Origin: Nephromyces sp. MM_2019
Lineage: Eukaryota; Apicomplexa; Aconoidasida; Nephromycida
Assembly: GCA_015657535.1 (NCBI GenBank)
Contig: JADHZB010001695.1
Coordinates: 58,799-122,798, forward strand
DNA: 64,000 bases
Direction of reading: 5' to 3'
Position 1 is the first letter of the stretch. Each line of letters opens with the position of its first letter. The notes under the pieces were generated by a model. It searched no databases, was not told where the DNA came from, and worked only from the letters and a program-made list of their open reading frames with translations. The position numbers were made by a program, and so were the translations under genes. This document shows, piece by piece, positions 39,837-52,900 of this stretch.

Positions 39837-40884
39837 ATGAAACTTCAACTACCTCCTATAAACTATTACAAGAACATTATGTACACAGTTACTGTCTTGA
39901 TGATTCTCAGCTTGGCTTTTATGAGTTATACAGTCTCCGGATATACACATTCAACCTATATACTAAATCAATATCCATTAAGCTTAAATAATCAAAACCA
40001 TTATTCGGAATCCTTGATAAAGAAGAATAATATTAAATTGAAATTTAAAAACTTACCAAGTCTACCAATAACAAAAAGCCGTGCTTTAGCGTCATCTCAA
40101 ATGTCTAAACACATTATAGCAAATAGTAACCTATTTAGAAGTTCTCCACAAATGATCGAATATATTAAAGTAAAGCTGAATTTTTTAATTAAAGATTCTA
40201 ATTTGAATTCCATCTAAAATATTACAAATTTATTCAAGTAGCACAAAATTACATCTTTTTTTACCTTTTGTTCCTGAATTCAGAAATTACATTTACCACT
40301 TAAATCATTGCTTTACATCTCTGCCGTCAACAAATATAAAAAATTTCTTGATCCTTGTCTCCAGTAAGATCGAAGTCTTTGATTATTTAGATACATCAGG
40401 TTTATGGCTTATTATTTTTACTTTCACTATTTATAACAGGGTTATTGCACAGAATAACAAGACCATTGCCTTATCGCTTTTATTCATCTTGAGGTATAAC
40501 AATTTACTTAAACCTTTTATTTTAAACTAACTTATTTCTCAATTTCACTTGTCAACTAACACTGAATCAAAAAGGTTTTACAAGACCCTTTTATACATTC
40601 GATACGTATTGGAGTGGCTACCACAAGTTAACCCATACCTTCAACCATTTAGTTCTATTTATCGTGCTACTGATGCCTACATGACTATCATCCAGGTAAA
40701 TCGACTGAACTGTTTTGAAACTCAAACATGAATATAAATTTTATTTCCAATTACACAACAGTTTCTTATCCCATCTGTTTTGGGAATTGATCTATCGGGT
40801 TTTGCTTCTTGGCTATTCCTAGAATCGACTGATTCTACCCTATCATCCTTTGCAGGGCTAACTAAAACAGCTTCAAAATCTTAA
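39837..40884 (+). CDS. YGGT (Ycf19-type) plastid membrane protein (~218 aa)
   Basis: Four exons: 39837-40169, 40284-40363, 40575-40695 and 40762-40884 (TAA 40882-40884), in phase. The C-terminal ~90 residues are the YGGT domain: 'LLYIRYVLEWLPQVNPYLQP' (family 'l..iRilLSWfP.vnp...P'), 'IYRATDAYMTIIQ', then 'FLIPSVLGIDLSGFASWLFL' (family 'iPplGgiDlSPilaflvl'). YGGT proteins sit in bacterial and plastid membranes and are linked to chloroplast nucleoid distribution or complex assembly in algae, plants and cyanobacteria. The N-terminus looks bipartite: a hydrophobic signal-peptide core at about residues 15-34 ('IMYTVTVLMILSLAFMSY'), then a Ser/Asn/Lys-rich, acid-poor region up to about residue 110 that would serve as transit peptide. 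That arrangement is typical of proteins sent to a secondary plastid such as the apicoplast. Confidence 0.82.
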
Positions 40885-41976
40885 AACATTCTAACATCTC
40901 AATACATAGCCATGTTCTCGAGATATTAACTCACAAATTTCCCCGATTGTTAAAATAAAAGATTGGATATTCTAAGAATTATTATTTGATATCCAAAAGG
41001 CTGAATAATTTATTCCTGAAATTACATGACTTGTTTAAACTATTTAAATATTTCATTAGATGCAAATAATCATAAACTTAGGATTGACTATATTTTTATT
41101 TAAGACGATATTGATAAATATTGTTTAAAGTGCTAGAACCCTCGAAAATAAAACAAGTAAAACCAAAATTTTTCTAAGCTACTTTTTGATAAGTTTTAGC
41201 TAATAGTTTTTTTATTATAAAAACGGTAACACTTGAAACGTCTATATTTCTCAGGCACTTAGAGTCCATAATAGATACACCCTAAACTCATAAATTGGCT
41301 AACAAATTTTCTTGTAGCATAACTTTACTACTTGATAGCTTGAACAAATTATACGTCAATGAAATGTTTGCAAATCAATAAGTAAAAGATCTCTAACAAA
41401 TTGCAAAAGATAATTATTTAATTACCTAACTAGATTTGAATGAAGATTAAGTAGTATTTAATGCTAACCTAATTTCTAAAAAACATATTTTCTACTCCTA
41501 TTTTGATGACAAATTAGGTGCTCAATAGTATTAAAAAAATTTATAAAACCGATTCGAACTATTTGTAGAGAATTTTGAACTATTCAAAGAACATTTTTTG
41601 TCTAAAATATATATAAATAAAATTTTTATTTGTTTTTAAATATTTTTTGTGAAATTTTCATTGATCATAAAGATATCTCAAAAGTAAGGATTGAATTTGG
41701 TTATTTAGTATTTTTAGAGATCATAAACCAATTTGGTTCTTAACGCACCCTTTTAATGAATTCTTGTAAAGCTAAACAAAAAAAAAATTCTTATAGAAAA
41801 AAATCCTATTTAGCAGGTACGTAGTTATATAAAGTCAGAGTTTTAAAATTAAAATAAAAGTCTTTAAAAAAATTCAAGTAAATTAATCACAAAAGTTGAT
41901 TGGCACTTTCACATCTCAACATCTCGTAATTAGGATTTATCTAAGTTTTTTTTGGAGCTGGAAATTTTTAAAAATA
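40885..41976. other. Intergenic between tandem plus-strand genes, 1.1 kb
   Basis: AT-rich; nothing recognised. Confidence 0.5.
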
Positions 41977-44643
41977 ATGGGACAAGCTCCAAGCTATTGC
42001 TGTGAAGGTGGACCAGATGAATATGACCTTGATGAATTATCAGAGCCCCTTATAGGTCGTAAAAAACGAGATGATTTCAGACGATATTTAAAAAAAATGT
42101 ACCCCTCACCTTCGATCGTCTACAGGATGGAAGGTGATCCTAATACAATTAAAAATATCCAAGCCAACTATCTTAACAAGTGAGATAAACTCTAATTTGT
42201 ATTAGTTTAATAATTTTTTACTTGAATTCAAAGGGTTTGAATAAATGTATTGTTATAAGTATAAATATCAACCTACATTTGATGCACTAGTGCTTTTATC
42301 TAACTGAATTTTATAATTCCATGATTAATTGTTTTGGATATATTCAAGTGCTAAAAACAATTCATTATATTCAACAATCGAGTTGAGCTTCTAGTGCCAG
42401 TCTCACATTTCCATTGATATTTCTTTGAAACATTTCAGAAACACTTCTTGCTGTAATATTAACCAACAAGCATGTCGAGTAATCATCATCTATATTTTGA
42501 GCATCATACTTTATATAACAATAATGTCCGCAATGCAATTAAGAGTATATAGAGAAATGCCTTTTGTCGTAAGTTTCAAGCAAGAATTTAAGTTAAGCTA
42601 TCTAGAAAAATAGTACTCATTTACAAGCCCGCAATAGCTTGTTAAACGTTATTGTTTCATTAAAATTTCAGCATGCTTCACTATCTGTACTAAATTTTGA
42701 TCTATCCGTGTTCGAATTTCATTGGTTTTACCCCATTGGCTCGATTGCACTATTAATCTCTGGGATTTGCGCATTAAGGTTTATAAATAAAATTAAAAGC
42801 AAAGATTTATATCTGGTATTCAATTCAAGATTAAGAATATTCAACTTAAACGAAATACTCTTCAAGCTCAAGAAATTCACATTTTTTTTATATTAACTCA
42901 GCTCTACCGTGAAGTGATTAATGACTGTAACGATGACTATCGCATGGAGGTCAAGGAGAAATTGGAGTTTCATTTCCTAAATTTTTGTAAATGTCTCAAA
43001 GCTAATTTTTCGCTGAGTGAAGACCTTTCAATATTGGAGCTCCGTAAGATCTACAGGACTCTAAATTTCTCTTATGAAGACATAGCAATTATGATTGATT
43101 ATAATCACACTAGTAAACATGGCATACATGAGGAAATAAGTCAAGAAACTCGTTTCTATAGGTAAATAGGTTAAAGAGTAAAAAAACGAAGTATAATGAA
43201 TTTATCATGATTCTAATCCAAATTTAGATTAATTAAGGCATTTCTCTTGTTCGCTTTCCCAATGATTTTATACACCATGGCTTCCATTTACATGCTTTAC
43301 CTTGTAAGTCATAGTCTTTATAAATAAAAAACCAATTGTTTAAACATCATTTTGGTTTTTGTACGTTTCTGAAAGGTCCTGGACCTAACCTATATCAAAC
43401 AACATATTATCAAATTGGATAGCTTTGATCTAATTAGGGGTGGATATTGGTTCTCACTTATATATAGCGAAGGTTAGAATCTTGTAATCAAATTTTTGGA
43501 AATCATCTTATGGTCAATGCTTTATTTATTTTCAAAGGATTTTACTATATTGGACTATATACTCTTATCAATTTGATCTTTGTAATATCCCTAACCTTTT
43601 TTTCAAAAAACAATTTAACTACAATAATCCTAAGGTATGTTTTACTAGAAAATTAAGATGAATTTGATTTGATAGTAAAACGTTTACAAAACATTTACTC
43701 CTTAGGTGTTTCTATCCAAGTGTGAAATCTGGTGCAATTAGTTTCTGTAATAAATTGGTTAGATTCGACATAAACTTGTCCAATTACTGAGTTAATATAT
43801 CCTACTTAAACAAAAGCAATTCCATCCTTACCTAATTATACCAGTCTAGACTATAATTAATATTAAGCTAGTTCATAGTTTAACTGAAATTAATTTATAT
43901 CTAGTTTACACGTGGCTGGGAAGATACTGTGATAGAGGGTGTATTGCCCTTTATATTAGATCTAAAATCAGCTAATTTAGCTGCAAATGAGCTCAATGTA
44001 CCAATGATGATGATTCAGCAGCAGCAGTCTCATGGTTTAAACTCAAATAAATCAGATGCCCAAATGAGTGATCGAGGTGGAAACATGTATAGTAACAATA
44101 GTATCCATTCATTGCCACATGAGATGCTGTTGCAAGGAGTTCCTCAAAGTTGTCCACCATACACATCTGCGGTAAAAACTTAGTTTATAAACTATCTAAG
44201 TGCACTTATTATATGTACCTAATTTCGTTTTAAATTATCTATGTAACTGAGTATTGTAACTAAATAAGCTTTATTTGTTTGAAGTAAGTTATGTAATTAA
44301 TACATCCGTTGATATATGAATAAAAAATCCCTAATGATTATTAGAATTAAAATTTTCACTCGATTTGTTTACATACTAAAAAAATTTTTCCTTATTTATA
44401 TACATAACATCAAATTTATCACAGGACAACACAAAGCGATTTAATAGAGCAAATGGTGATTTTAGCAATGAACCGTTTATGAGTTCAAATGAGACTAAAG
44501 ATATTAGTGAAATACAACTTTCACAAAATTTAAACTCATCACAATTACCAAGTAATCCAATATCGAAAGATTTAGAATATGAAATGAAAAACTCAATAAC
44601 AAATGGTCTTTATGGAAAATTAAATAGTCAAACACGATATTGA
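41977..44643 (+). CDS. Four-TM membrane protein with N-terminal acylation motif, unassigned (~514 aa)
   Basis: Ten exons: 41977-42179, 42439-42568, 42672-42815, 42902-43161, 43228-43303, 43376-43472, 43538-43634, 43706-43757, 43905-44171 and 44425-44643 (TGA 44641-44643), all in phase. The start ATG gives 'MGQAPSYCC', a plausible N-myristoylation site (Gly2, Ser6) next to a Cys pair fit for palmitoylation, so the N-terminus is probably cytosolic and membrane-tethered. Hydrophobic segments are near 81-100, 129-149, 250-271 and 306-326. A charged ~100-residue helical loop ('KEKLEFHFLNFCKCLKANFS') lies between TM2 and TM3. After TM4 comes 'FTRGWEDTVIEGVLPFILDL', then a disordered Asn/Ser/Gln-rich tail with a QQQQ run. 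I recognise no family. Small exons (52-97 bases) are well supported by phase. Confidence 0.7.
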
Positions 44644-46743
44644 GCAAATTTTTTTAGTTAAAAAATTAGAGTTTTAAATATATAAACAGTTTTATATTGC
44701 TTGAGTTTGAGGTGTGTGTGTGTGTGCTTGTACATGATACAAGAATAGCTTACAATTATTTGTATAAAAAAAAATAATAAAAATACAAAGCTAGTTGAAT
44801 CAAATATAAGTTAGGATAAAAAATATATTTTGTAAGCTGAAATCTGTTTGTATCAAATTCAAAACCTCTGGAAAATGACTCTTAAATTTTGGTTTAAGCA
44901 ATAAAAGTCTAGGAAGATAGAATTTGTGTTAATTTAAGAAAACAGTTATCAAAGTTTAGTAGTAAAAGTATATGTAATTATATTAAAAAGTGAGTAAATA
45001 GGCTGCTTACTATTGAATTGTTCTATTTTGACTTAGCAAGTGTCAGAATGTGGATTTTTGAAAAAATTTCAGGGCATATGTATTAAAATAAGTAACGGGG
45101 TGTTAGTAAATAAAATATATTGAATTCTAGCCCTAATTTGTTTAGGTATAATGGAAATGTGATGTTGCAATTATATTTTATTAGTCAGATAGACAGATTC
45201 AGATATACCCATAAAAGAATAAAAAATTATATACTTTTTTGGTGGTAGTAGACTATATTTTGTATTTTATCATATATTCTAAGGATAATTAAGTCAAAAA
45301 AAATCAGCTAGGACAAAAATTGTAGATTGTTGGATATGAAAATGTGCTTTAATTTGAAGTGGTAGCATGAAAATTGCAATTTATCCAAGATTGGAAGTAT
45401 TTTGACAACCTAATTGAAAATTAATAAATTCATTCAAATATTCGGTAAATGGTTACTTTATTAATTGTCAAAACTAAATCAGATAAATTTAAAAAATTAT
45501 GTAAAGGTAAAAAACAACATTTTTATTATAATGATTAAGGGATCTTATATAGAAATAAATAATCCATTTAGACATTATTTATTATTTAACATAGTTTCAA
45601 ATACGAATTCAACTGTATGGAGGTAATACAAAAAAGTTGATTTAATAATATAAAAGGTTATATGTCAATATTTTTTGTGAATTATCTTATTGTGTGTTGT
45701 TGATGACTGTTGTGTGTATCCTAAATATGTATACTGAGCATGTTGAATAAAATGTATTTTGAATTGAGTGTGATTGATGTTAGTAAAAAGTGGGTTTAGG
45801 TTTAAATAATGATTAAAATAAAATTTTAATTTTAACAAACATTATTGTGTTTATGCATGCAACATAGAAATGGATGTGTAAAAAGATCAATTAACTAATT
45901 TCCATAATTTAGCTAAAAACTTGTTCATGTATTCTAAAAAATATTTCAATTCAGTATTTTCCTTAGGGAAATTTTAAGGTATATATATTGTATATGTTAT
46001 AGATAAAAGTGTTATAGTATATGTAAGCCGTTCTAAAGTGATTTGAAAAAATTGTAGATCGTTGTATAAATTCTAGGTAAACTTATTTTTCGGTGTTGTT
46101 ATTTATTATCAAAGAGTGTTGATCACAGAAATCAATAATTTTCAAGTATGTAAATAATGAATAAAAGGGTTTATGAAAAATAATAAAATTTTGGTTTATA
46201 ATTATCAAGAGTTACGATAGTATGTGTGTATAAGTTAATTTTATATTCTTTTATCTGTGCTTTGTTTGTACTTGTCTAATTGTTTGTTTGTGTATTTAAT
46301 GTAGGTATAAAATTGTATTTATGTATAATATATAAATTTGTGGGTATGTATGGGAAGAAATGAAAAATGTTTAGTTTTAAAGAAATTTATTCAATAAAAA
46401 GTACTTTGAGATTTATAGAAGAATATCTAAGCTCAAAAGTACTATGCCTTAAAATGGTATTATCTATTTTTAAAATTTTTCATGTTTTAAATCATTTTCA
46501 AAATATTCTATAAAAATAATTAAGTATGTTATACCCTCGGTGTTAGTTATACCAACAGATATACACACAGACAAGTGTGTAGTGTATATGTACAAAATAT
46601 TAAAGGGGTGAGCTAGTAAAAAGTAGAGTTTATACTATCCAAGCTTTTGTGTGAATTGTATATGAATAAATCAGTGTGTATGTATTAGTATATATTTGAA
46701 ACTAAATGTTTGCAAAAAAATAATATAATATATAAGTATAAAT
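44644..46743. other. Convergent intergenic region, 2.1 kb
   Basis: 3'-3' spacer between the four-TM gene and the ALY/REF gene. It is AT-rich with scattered TGTGT words and no coding signal. Confidence 0.5.
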
Positions 46744-49700
46744 TTATTCCAAAAATACACGTATTGTATTCCCATTTAGATCACCCCCATCAAATTGGCC
46801 TAAAATCAAATTAGATATAAAATGTCTGGTTATATTAAATAAGTATATTTTAAATTAAACTGTGTAACTTACAAACTGCTTCTTGAGCTGAAGAATGGGT
46901 GGAGTATGTTACTGAAACTCGTCCGGTGTGTTCACCCTATATAAATGTGTGTAATTTTAGTCAAATAGAAACATAGCGTTTGTGAATATAAATTTTATAT
47001 AACTTACAAGGCTTGTAAGCATGATATCTGTACGTATGATATCACCTAGTAAACTAAATGCTTCTTGTATATCAATTGCGGTGAGATTGTGAGGTACCTA
47101 TATTTACACATATTTTGAATTATATATGGAAATTTTTGTTTTTTGTGTGTAATTTTGATATGAAGGTTACATTACATTTGTTACTATGACATTGTAGCCA
47201 GTTACATTCATTTTTGATGCTGGAATTGTACTTTTATCATCGTTGATGTGAGTTTGACCTAGACATAAAGGGTTGATGTGTGAAATGTTTTATGTGCATA
47301 TAATTATTAGGCACAACATAAACAGAGAAATTTGTAATTATAATTACAATTCCACATTCTCTCCATTCATCTATGTATGTAAATTTATTATTTTAGCAAA
47401 ATAAAGTGGTTATACACTTTTATGTGTTTTGTCTATGTACACAAGTAGATGTTATTTTATATTCTTAAATATATATATTGGATGAGAATTTAACCATTAT
47501 TTAACAAAGGTTTCAAATATTGAAGATGTGGTGTGTTGGGGGTGCGTGGAGGTGTCCTCCCCCTTCCTGTTTGATATACTGTAGGCATTGATTTTGTTGT
47601 TGTTTTCGGTGGTGTATAAGATGTTTTGAGGATGTGCGTAGGTTGATTCGTGTATGATGTGTTATTATCTGAAGCTGTGGTTTCTTGATAATGGTGAAAA
47701 TGTGGATTTTGATAATCTAAAGTATTGTTTGGGGATTGAGTATTGGCAGGTAATTTAGTGGTTGTAGTTGTAGTTGTAGGTGGCGTGTGTGTGTGTTTTT
47801 GTGGGTGGATTGGATACATTGACGTTGGTCTCCTAGGGAATAATCTATTATTATTGACGCTCATCCTGCTTCTATCTTCATTTTCAGCAAGGTTAGTATA
47901 CCTTGGCCGCATAGTGTGTAGATCATTTGTAGGATGTGTGTGCATTATGGGAGTAGAGGGTGGCATGTTTTTTTTCTTATATGGGTTAAGTTCTATTCGT
48001 TTTATATCATACTGTGCCTGTGAACTACCTAACACATTTGGTAGCTTTCTATCTTGAGGCTTATCATATGCTAAAATAAAATTTTTATATATTTAGGAGG
48101 TTTTATATAGATCAAAAGTTGTAATTGCATTATGTATTTATCTCTATTAAAATAATTGTGTGTCAACTTACTGTATAAATAATTGTGATGTTGGTTATAG
48201 TAATTTCCATGGTGCAAATGGGGGGTATTATGATGTGGTAAATTGTAGATTGGAGCTTGGTTATTATCGGATGATTGAGTTGGGTATGGTCTAATGGTGT
48301 GATCATTCATAAGGTGTTGATTTAGGCGATTGTGATGATATGTATGTGAGTGATTATATTGATAGTTAGATGTAGCCAATGTTGAAGGTCCATTCGGGGG
48401 AGATTGATTAGGTGTGGCTATGATACCATTAGGCTGAGGTAATTGTGCTGTGAAAAAATTATAAAAAGGTGTGTAAGTGCATCAAGATTATGGGAGGTGA
48501 GAAGAGAAAAAAATCATATGCAAGTAAATAGAGATATGGATAAGGATTAGCTAGAGTAGTTTAATTTATTGAGCATATTTATACCTTTTCGATCATTTGT
48601 TTCTGATTCTAAGTTGGTTCGATGAATAGGTGTGTGCAGGGAGGATTGTGGTGAAGTTTGACCAGTCTTTGTTGACATACTTAACTCATCCGATCGATTT
48701 GTTAAAGGGCAATGAGATGTAGCTGTGTAAATAGGTGAGAAATGGGTGTATTAGAAATTTCTCAGTAGTATGTGCTATTATATGTTGTCATATTGAGATG
48801 GCGTATATCTTATAGCAGTAATTTTTGTGGATGTTGGTGTGCGTAAAATAATAGGATTATATATACTTACAGGGAGTTGGAATCAGACCAAGGATGGGGC
48901 TCCCCTTCTGAGTATTGATTGATGGAATAGTTTGTCTCATAACTGGTTGATTGGTGGAGGGAGTAGGTCGAGGCCGCTTCACTATATACAAGTTTTTAAG
49001 TTGGGGATATGTAAAATAAGAATATTTATACACATCGATACAGTATTACATATTTGATACAGTTATATAAATTCTACACAGCTTTACACATTTTTATAGA
49101 TCTATATATATTTTACACATTTCTACACATTCAATTACATCTAAATACATTTTACACATTTTTACACAAGAGCAATAGGTGTATTTGCGAAATTTAATTA
49201 TGGTGCTGGAATAAAATATGGAACAATTTACTTGCTGTAGAAGATGGAGGCCTTAGGTTATCATGTGGGGGTAAATGTTTTGCTGGTGGAGTTAAAAGAG
49301 GTGGTGGTGGGGGTACTGAAATGGATGAAATGAAAATAAATATGTACTTTACACTTGTCATTTTAATTAATTGTAATGTGTTTTCTATTTGAATGTATAT
49401 ACATTAAAATAGAAAAGAAAAAATATAAACGACCTGTAAATTTTGCAAACATGATCACTATATCTACTGACCTGTTTTATATAAATGTTGTGAGTGTAAT
49501 CCAAGGGTTGGAAAATTGTTTGGATTCTAAAGAGTTAAAAATTGATTGAAATAAATTATAAAAATGAGTGAAACATGTTTACACATATAAAGTATATGCA
49601 AGCAAATTATACTAAGCTAAACACAAAAATATTTTCTTTTTTAAAATTACATGGATAAGGCTTGGTGATGCCTGTGGGAAGGGAAGAAGGTGAGGAGGTT

Positions 49701-49983
49701 GTTTGATGAGACCTGGCTGATCATTGAGAGTATTTACTGTATATGTAGAAAATAGATTATATATATGAAGATATGTTATTCATTTTTTAGGAAATTTTGA
49801 GGTGTACTTACAGATTCTTTTTTCTCGGTGAATAATTCCATTGTTCGATTTGTGTTTCTTTCGACCTATAAAGCCCATATCATGTTCATGTGTGCTGTTG
49901 TGTATAGCCTTATTTTCTTCTCCAATAAGCTCATCTAAGCTCATATCAAGTTTCAGAGCTGTTTCGTCACTATACTCAGCCAT
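46744..49983 (-). CDS. ALY/REF-type mRNA export adaptor with greatly enlarged linker (~596 aa, 12 exons)
   Basis: Exons: 49983-49812, 49736-49651, 49526-49472, 49315-49232, 48981-48871, 48722-48585, 48447-48172, 48070-47495, 47258-47176, 47097-47008, 46936-46873 and 46799-46744 (TAA 46746-46744), all in phase. Residues 13-20 'DMSLDELI' match the UAP56/Sub2-binding motif at the N-terminus of ALY/REF/Yra1. The last ~80 residues are an RRM: 'NVIVTNVPHNLTAIDIQEAF', 'GDIIRTDIMLTS', 'GRVSVTYSTHSSAQEAV' (RNP1 strand) and 'FDGGDLNGNTIRVFLE'. ALY/REF couples splicing and TREX to nuclear mRNA export. Between the two lies about 480 residues of disordered Pro/His/Thr/Asn-rich sequence including a Thr run, a 'GRGRTPPRTP' patch and a Pro5 run. 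Usual ALY proteins are about 220-300 residues with a central RRM. Here the RRM is terminal and no C-terminal UAP56-binding motif follows. Confidence 0.78.
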
Positions 49984-52900
49984 TTTAATTCAAATTTATA
50001 TAAATAATTGTTTGAGAAATTTAATAAAAATCGTTTCAAAATTATGATCTCTAACAATTATTCAGATTTATAAATAAGAAAACAAGAATTGATGCTATGT
50101 ATATAAACATGGATTAATTATAATTTAAATAGATTTTGTAAGTATTGATGGGAGATTGTGTGTGTGTATTTTAATGAGCGGGAAAATGTAAATTCAAATG
50201 CTTGCAAAAGACAATTATCTTTCTCTCTTTATTCTATAGAAAAAGTATATTAACGTAAGCATGTGTGTGTGGTTTTCAACAAAACGAGGATATCCACAGG
50301 TAAAATCGAATTCTTCTATAGTACCAAAATAGTATCCAAATGTGTATAGGTTTATAGAATGTGTGTTTATCAGCAAGTCTAGTTGTAGTGTGTGCTAGGA
50401 GCTGATTTCAAAGGGGGTGGGGAGTTGGCCATCGGATTAGATAGTTTTGTTATAATAAATGAGGGGTGGGTGTGGACAGAGACTATAGAATTGGTTGATA
50501 ATCTAGCAGATACATTATGTGTAAAATTAAGAAAAAGAAATGTGATAATTTAGTCATGGAAATGTGTGTGTATATGTAATTGATTACATTATCTATATAA
50601 ATAAGTAGAAATGAAAAATTGTATACGGAGTCATTCTGTATCAATTATTAATAATATATCTGTACATATATAAACTGTTTAAAATATAAAAATTCTAGTG
50701 ATATATAAATAGTATAAATTTTTAAAATATCAAAAAAGGGCTAATGTTACACATTTTATATACCCCCTCTCATACTCTTAATTGAGCCCCAAAATGTGTG
50801 TAAAGCATGTATGTAGCATGTATTTAGATCATTTAATTGAGGCTTCGAAATTATCCTCGTAAAAACTAATTTCTCAGGTATGTGTATGAACACTGATGTG
50901 CAAGAATAAGAATTACAAAATTGTATGTATTTGTTTGTAAGTAAAATTTTAGTAAAATAACCATATCTCAGCTCAGTTTTATAAAAATCCTCAGTTCATA
51001 TAAATAAATTTTTCAAACTAATTTGAAATAAAATATCCATCAGCTCAAGGTCCCTCATTTTCAGAGGTAATCTGTATAATTTGTTTAATTATATAAAATT
51101 ATGTAATTTTCGAAAATATTGTATTGAGTGCATTATTGTGTGTGTGAAAATGTTTGTGAGTTTGTACTAGTATGGGTATTATTATGTATGAGTGGGCCAT
51201 GCGACTGATCTGATATATATCTATATGTATGATTGTGCGTATATCTGACATATATATATATATATATATGGGTGTGTGATAAAGTATGGCTATCATTATG
51301 ATATCCGTGAATTACAGGGATGCGTTGCGTGCATGCGTGCTATAAATTGGATTGAGAACAAAGAATTAGTGGAAACAACTGATGTGTATATGGTATGTGT
51401 AATAATTATTATATCATAGGTTTTATTGGAGATTTTGTTAATACGAAGGAATGGGTCTTAATTACGGTGTGTGTGTTATTGTTGTTGCTATGTATGTAAA
51501 TATGTAAATCCAAGCTTGCTAGGTATGTTGTGTAATTTTGTGTCATCTAAGTGTATCTATGTGTGAGGATATACATAAATACACTTATGCTTATATCTGC
51601 AGATATGCGTATTTGTATATATATTTGATAGATACATGTTTCTAGAGTTTTCAATGAATGTGTAATATTTGTGTGAATGATATTTATTAATAAATCTCTG
51701 AGTGTTGGTGTGTGTGTTTGGTCTAGGAGTACCTATAAGCGGTGTAGAGATGGCTTTATGTAGGCTAATTATAGGGCTAAACAAATCAATGAAATCAAGG
51801 GAGCAGCTACAGTAAATTAACCAAAAGGATTTATAAAAAATAGTGTGAATGACTTTCCAAATTTTCTAAAAAATGAAGTTAAGAGTCATTAATGTGTGTA
51901 ATTGTGTGTAAAGTGTACTAAATGGTGAAATTAATGGTGTAGGACTGTTGGGAGAAAAAAATTAATTCGCCAATAGTAGAAGGTGGAATGAGAAAGGGGT
52001 GGATGCTGTGTAGTAAGTTTTGGGCAAGTAATTGTCGAAAGTGTGTGTATTAAATTTGAAGAGGTGTTAAGCTATGTTTAAATACGTGTGTGAAAGTAGG
52101 TAAAGTGTTTGTGAGTTTGTGTTTGTCGACGAGTGTGAAGTTGCGTGTGTGTATATAAGCAAGCGTGTGTTTGTGTGCGTAGTCTGTCTGTGGTGTATTT
52201 TTTTGTGCTTGTGCGTAGTGTTTGAGCTGTGGAGTGTGTATGTTGTGAATGTACAAAGTGTTTGATGTGTGCGTGTGTGTGTGTAGTGTTTGTGTGTGTA
52301 AGTCTGTTGTGTGTGTAAGTCTGTTGTGTGTGGGTAGTATTTGTGTGTGTAAGTCTTTTGTGTGTGTGTAGTATTTGTGTGTGTAAGTCTTTTGTGTGTG
52401 TGTAAGTCTTTTGTGTGTGTGTAGTATTTGTGTGTGTAAGTCTGTAGTGTTTGCTTGTGTGTGTTATAAGTTTGCTTGTGTATATTCGTGTCATAAGTGT
52501 GGTTGTGTCATGTATTTATGATTGTGCGTAAAGTGTGTGTGTGAGTGTGCGTAGTGAGTGTAAGCGTGCGTAGTATGTGTGAGCGTAGTATGTGTGAGCG
52601 TAGTGTGTGTGAGTGTGTGTGTATTCGTGTGCGTAGTTTATGTGTGTATATTTGTGCTCGTGTGCGTAGTTTGTGTATGCAATCGTGGTGTGTGTTCAAG
52701 TGTGCTGTGGAGTGGGTGGAGTGTAGATAAATAATATCTCCTGTTTTTTTGTAAGTGGGTTCAAAGCTAAAATACTTAATCATTTGACATAATACTTACA
52801 TAAGCATAGAGCAAATTACGTTCATTTAATGGGCATTTAAGCTTCGAGTGTATTTACGCATGCTTTTAGTGTAAATGTGTATTAAATTTGACATTTGATT

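Noticed and set aside
52078..52783. Minus-strand Thr/His-rich ORFs of 91 and 138 codons
   Set aside because: They are composed almost wholly of TG-repeat complement with no motif and no splice-linked neighbour.
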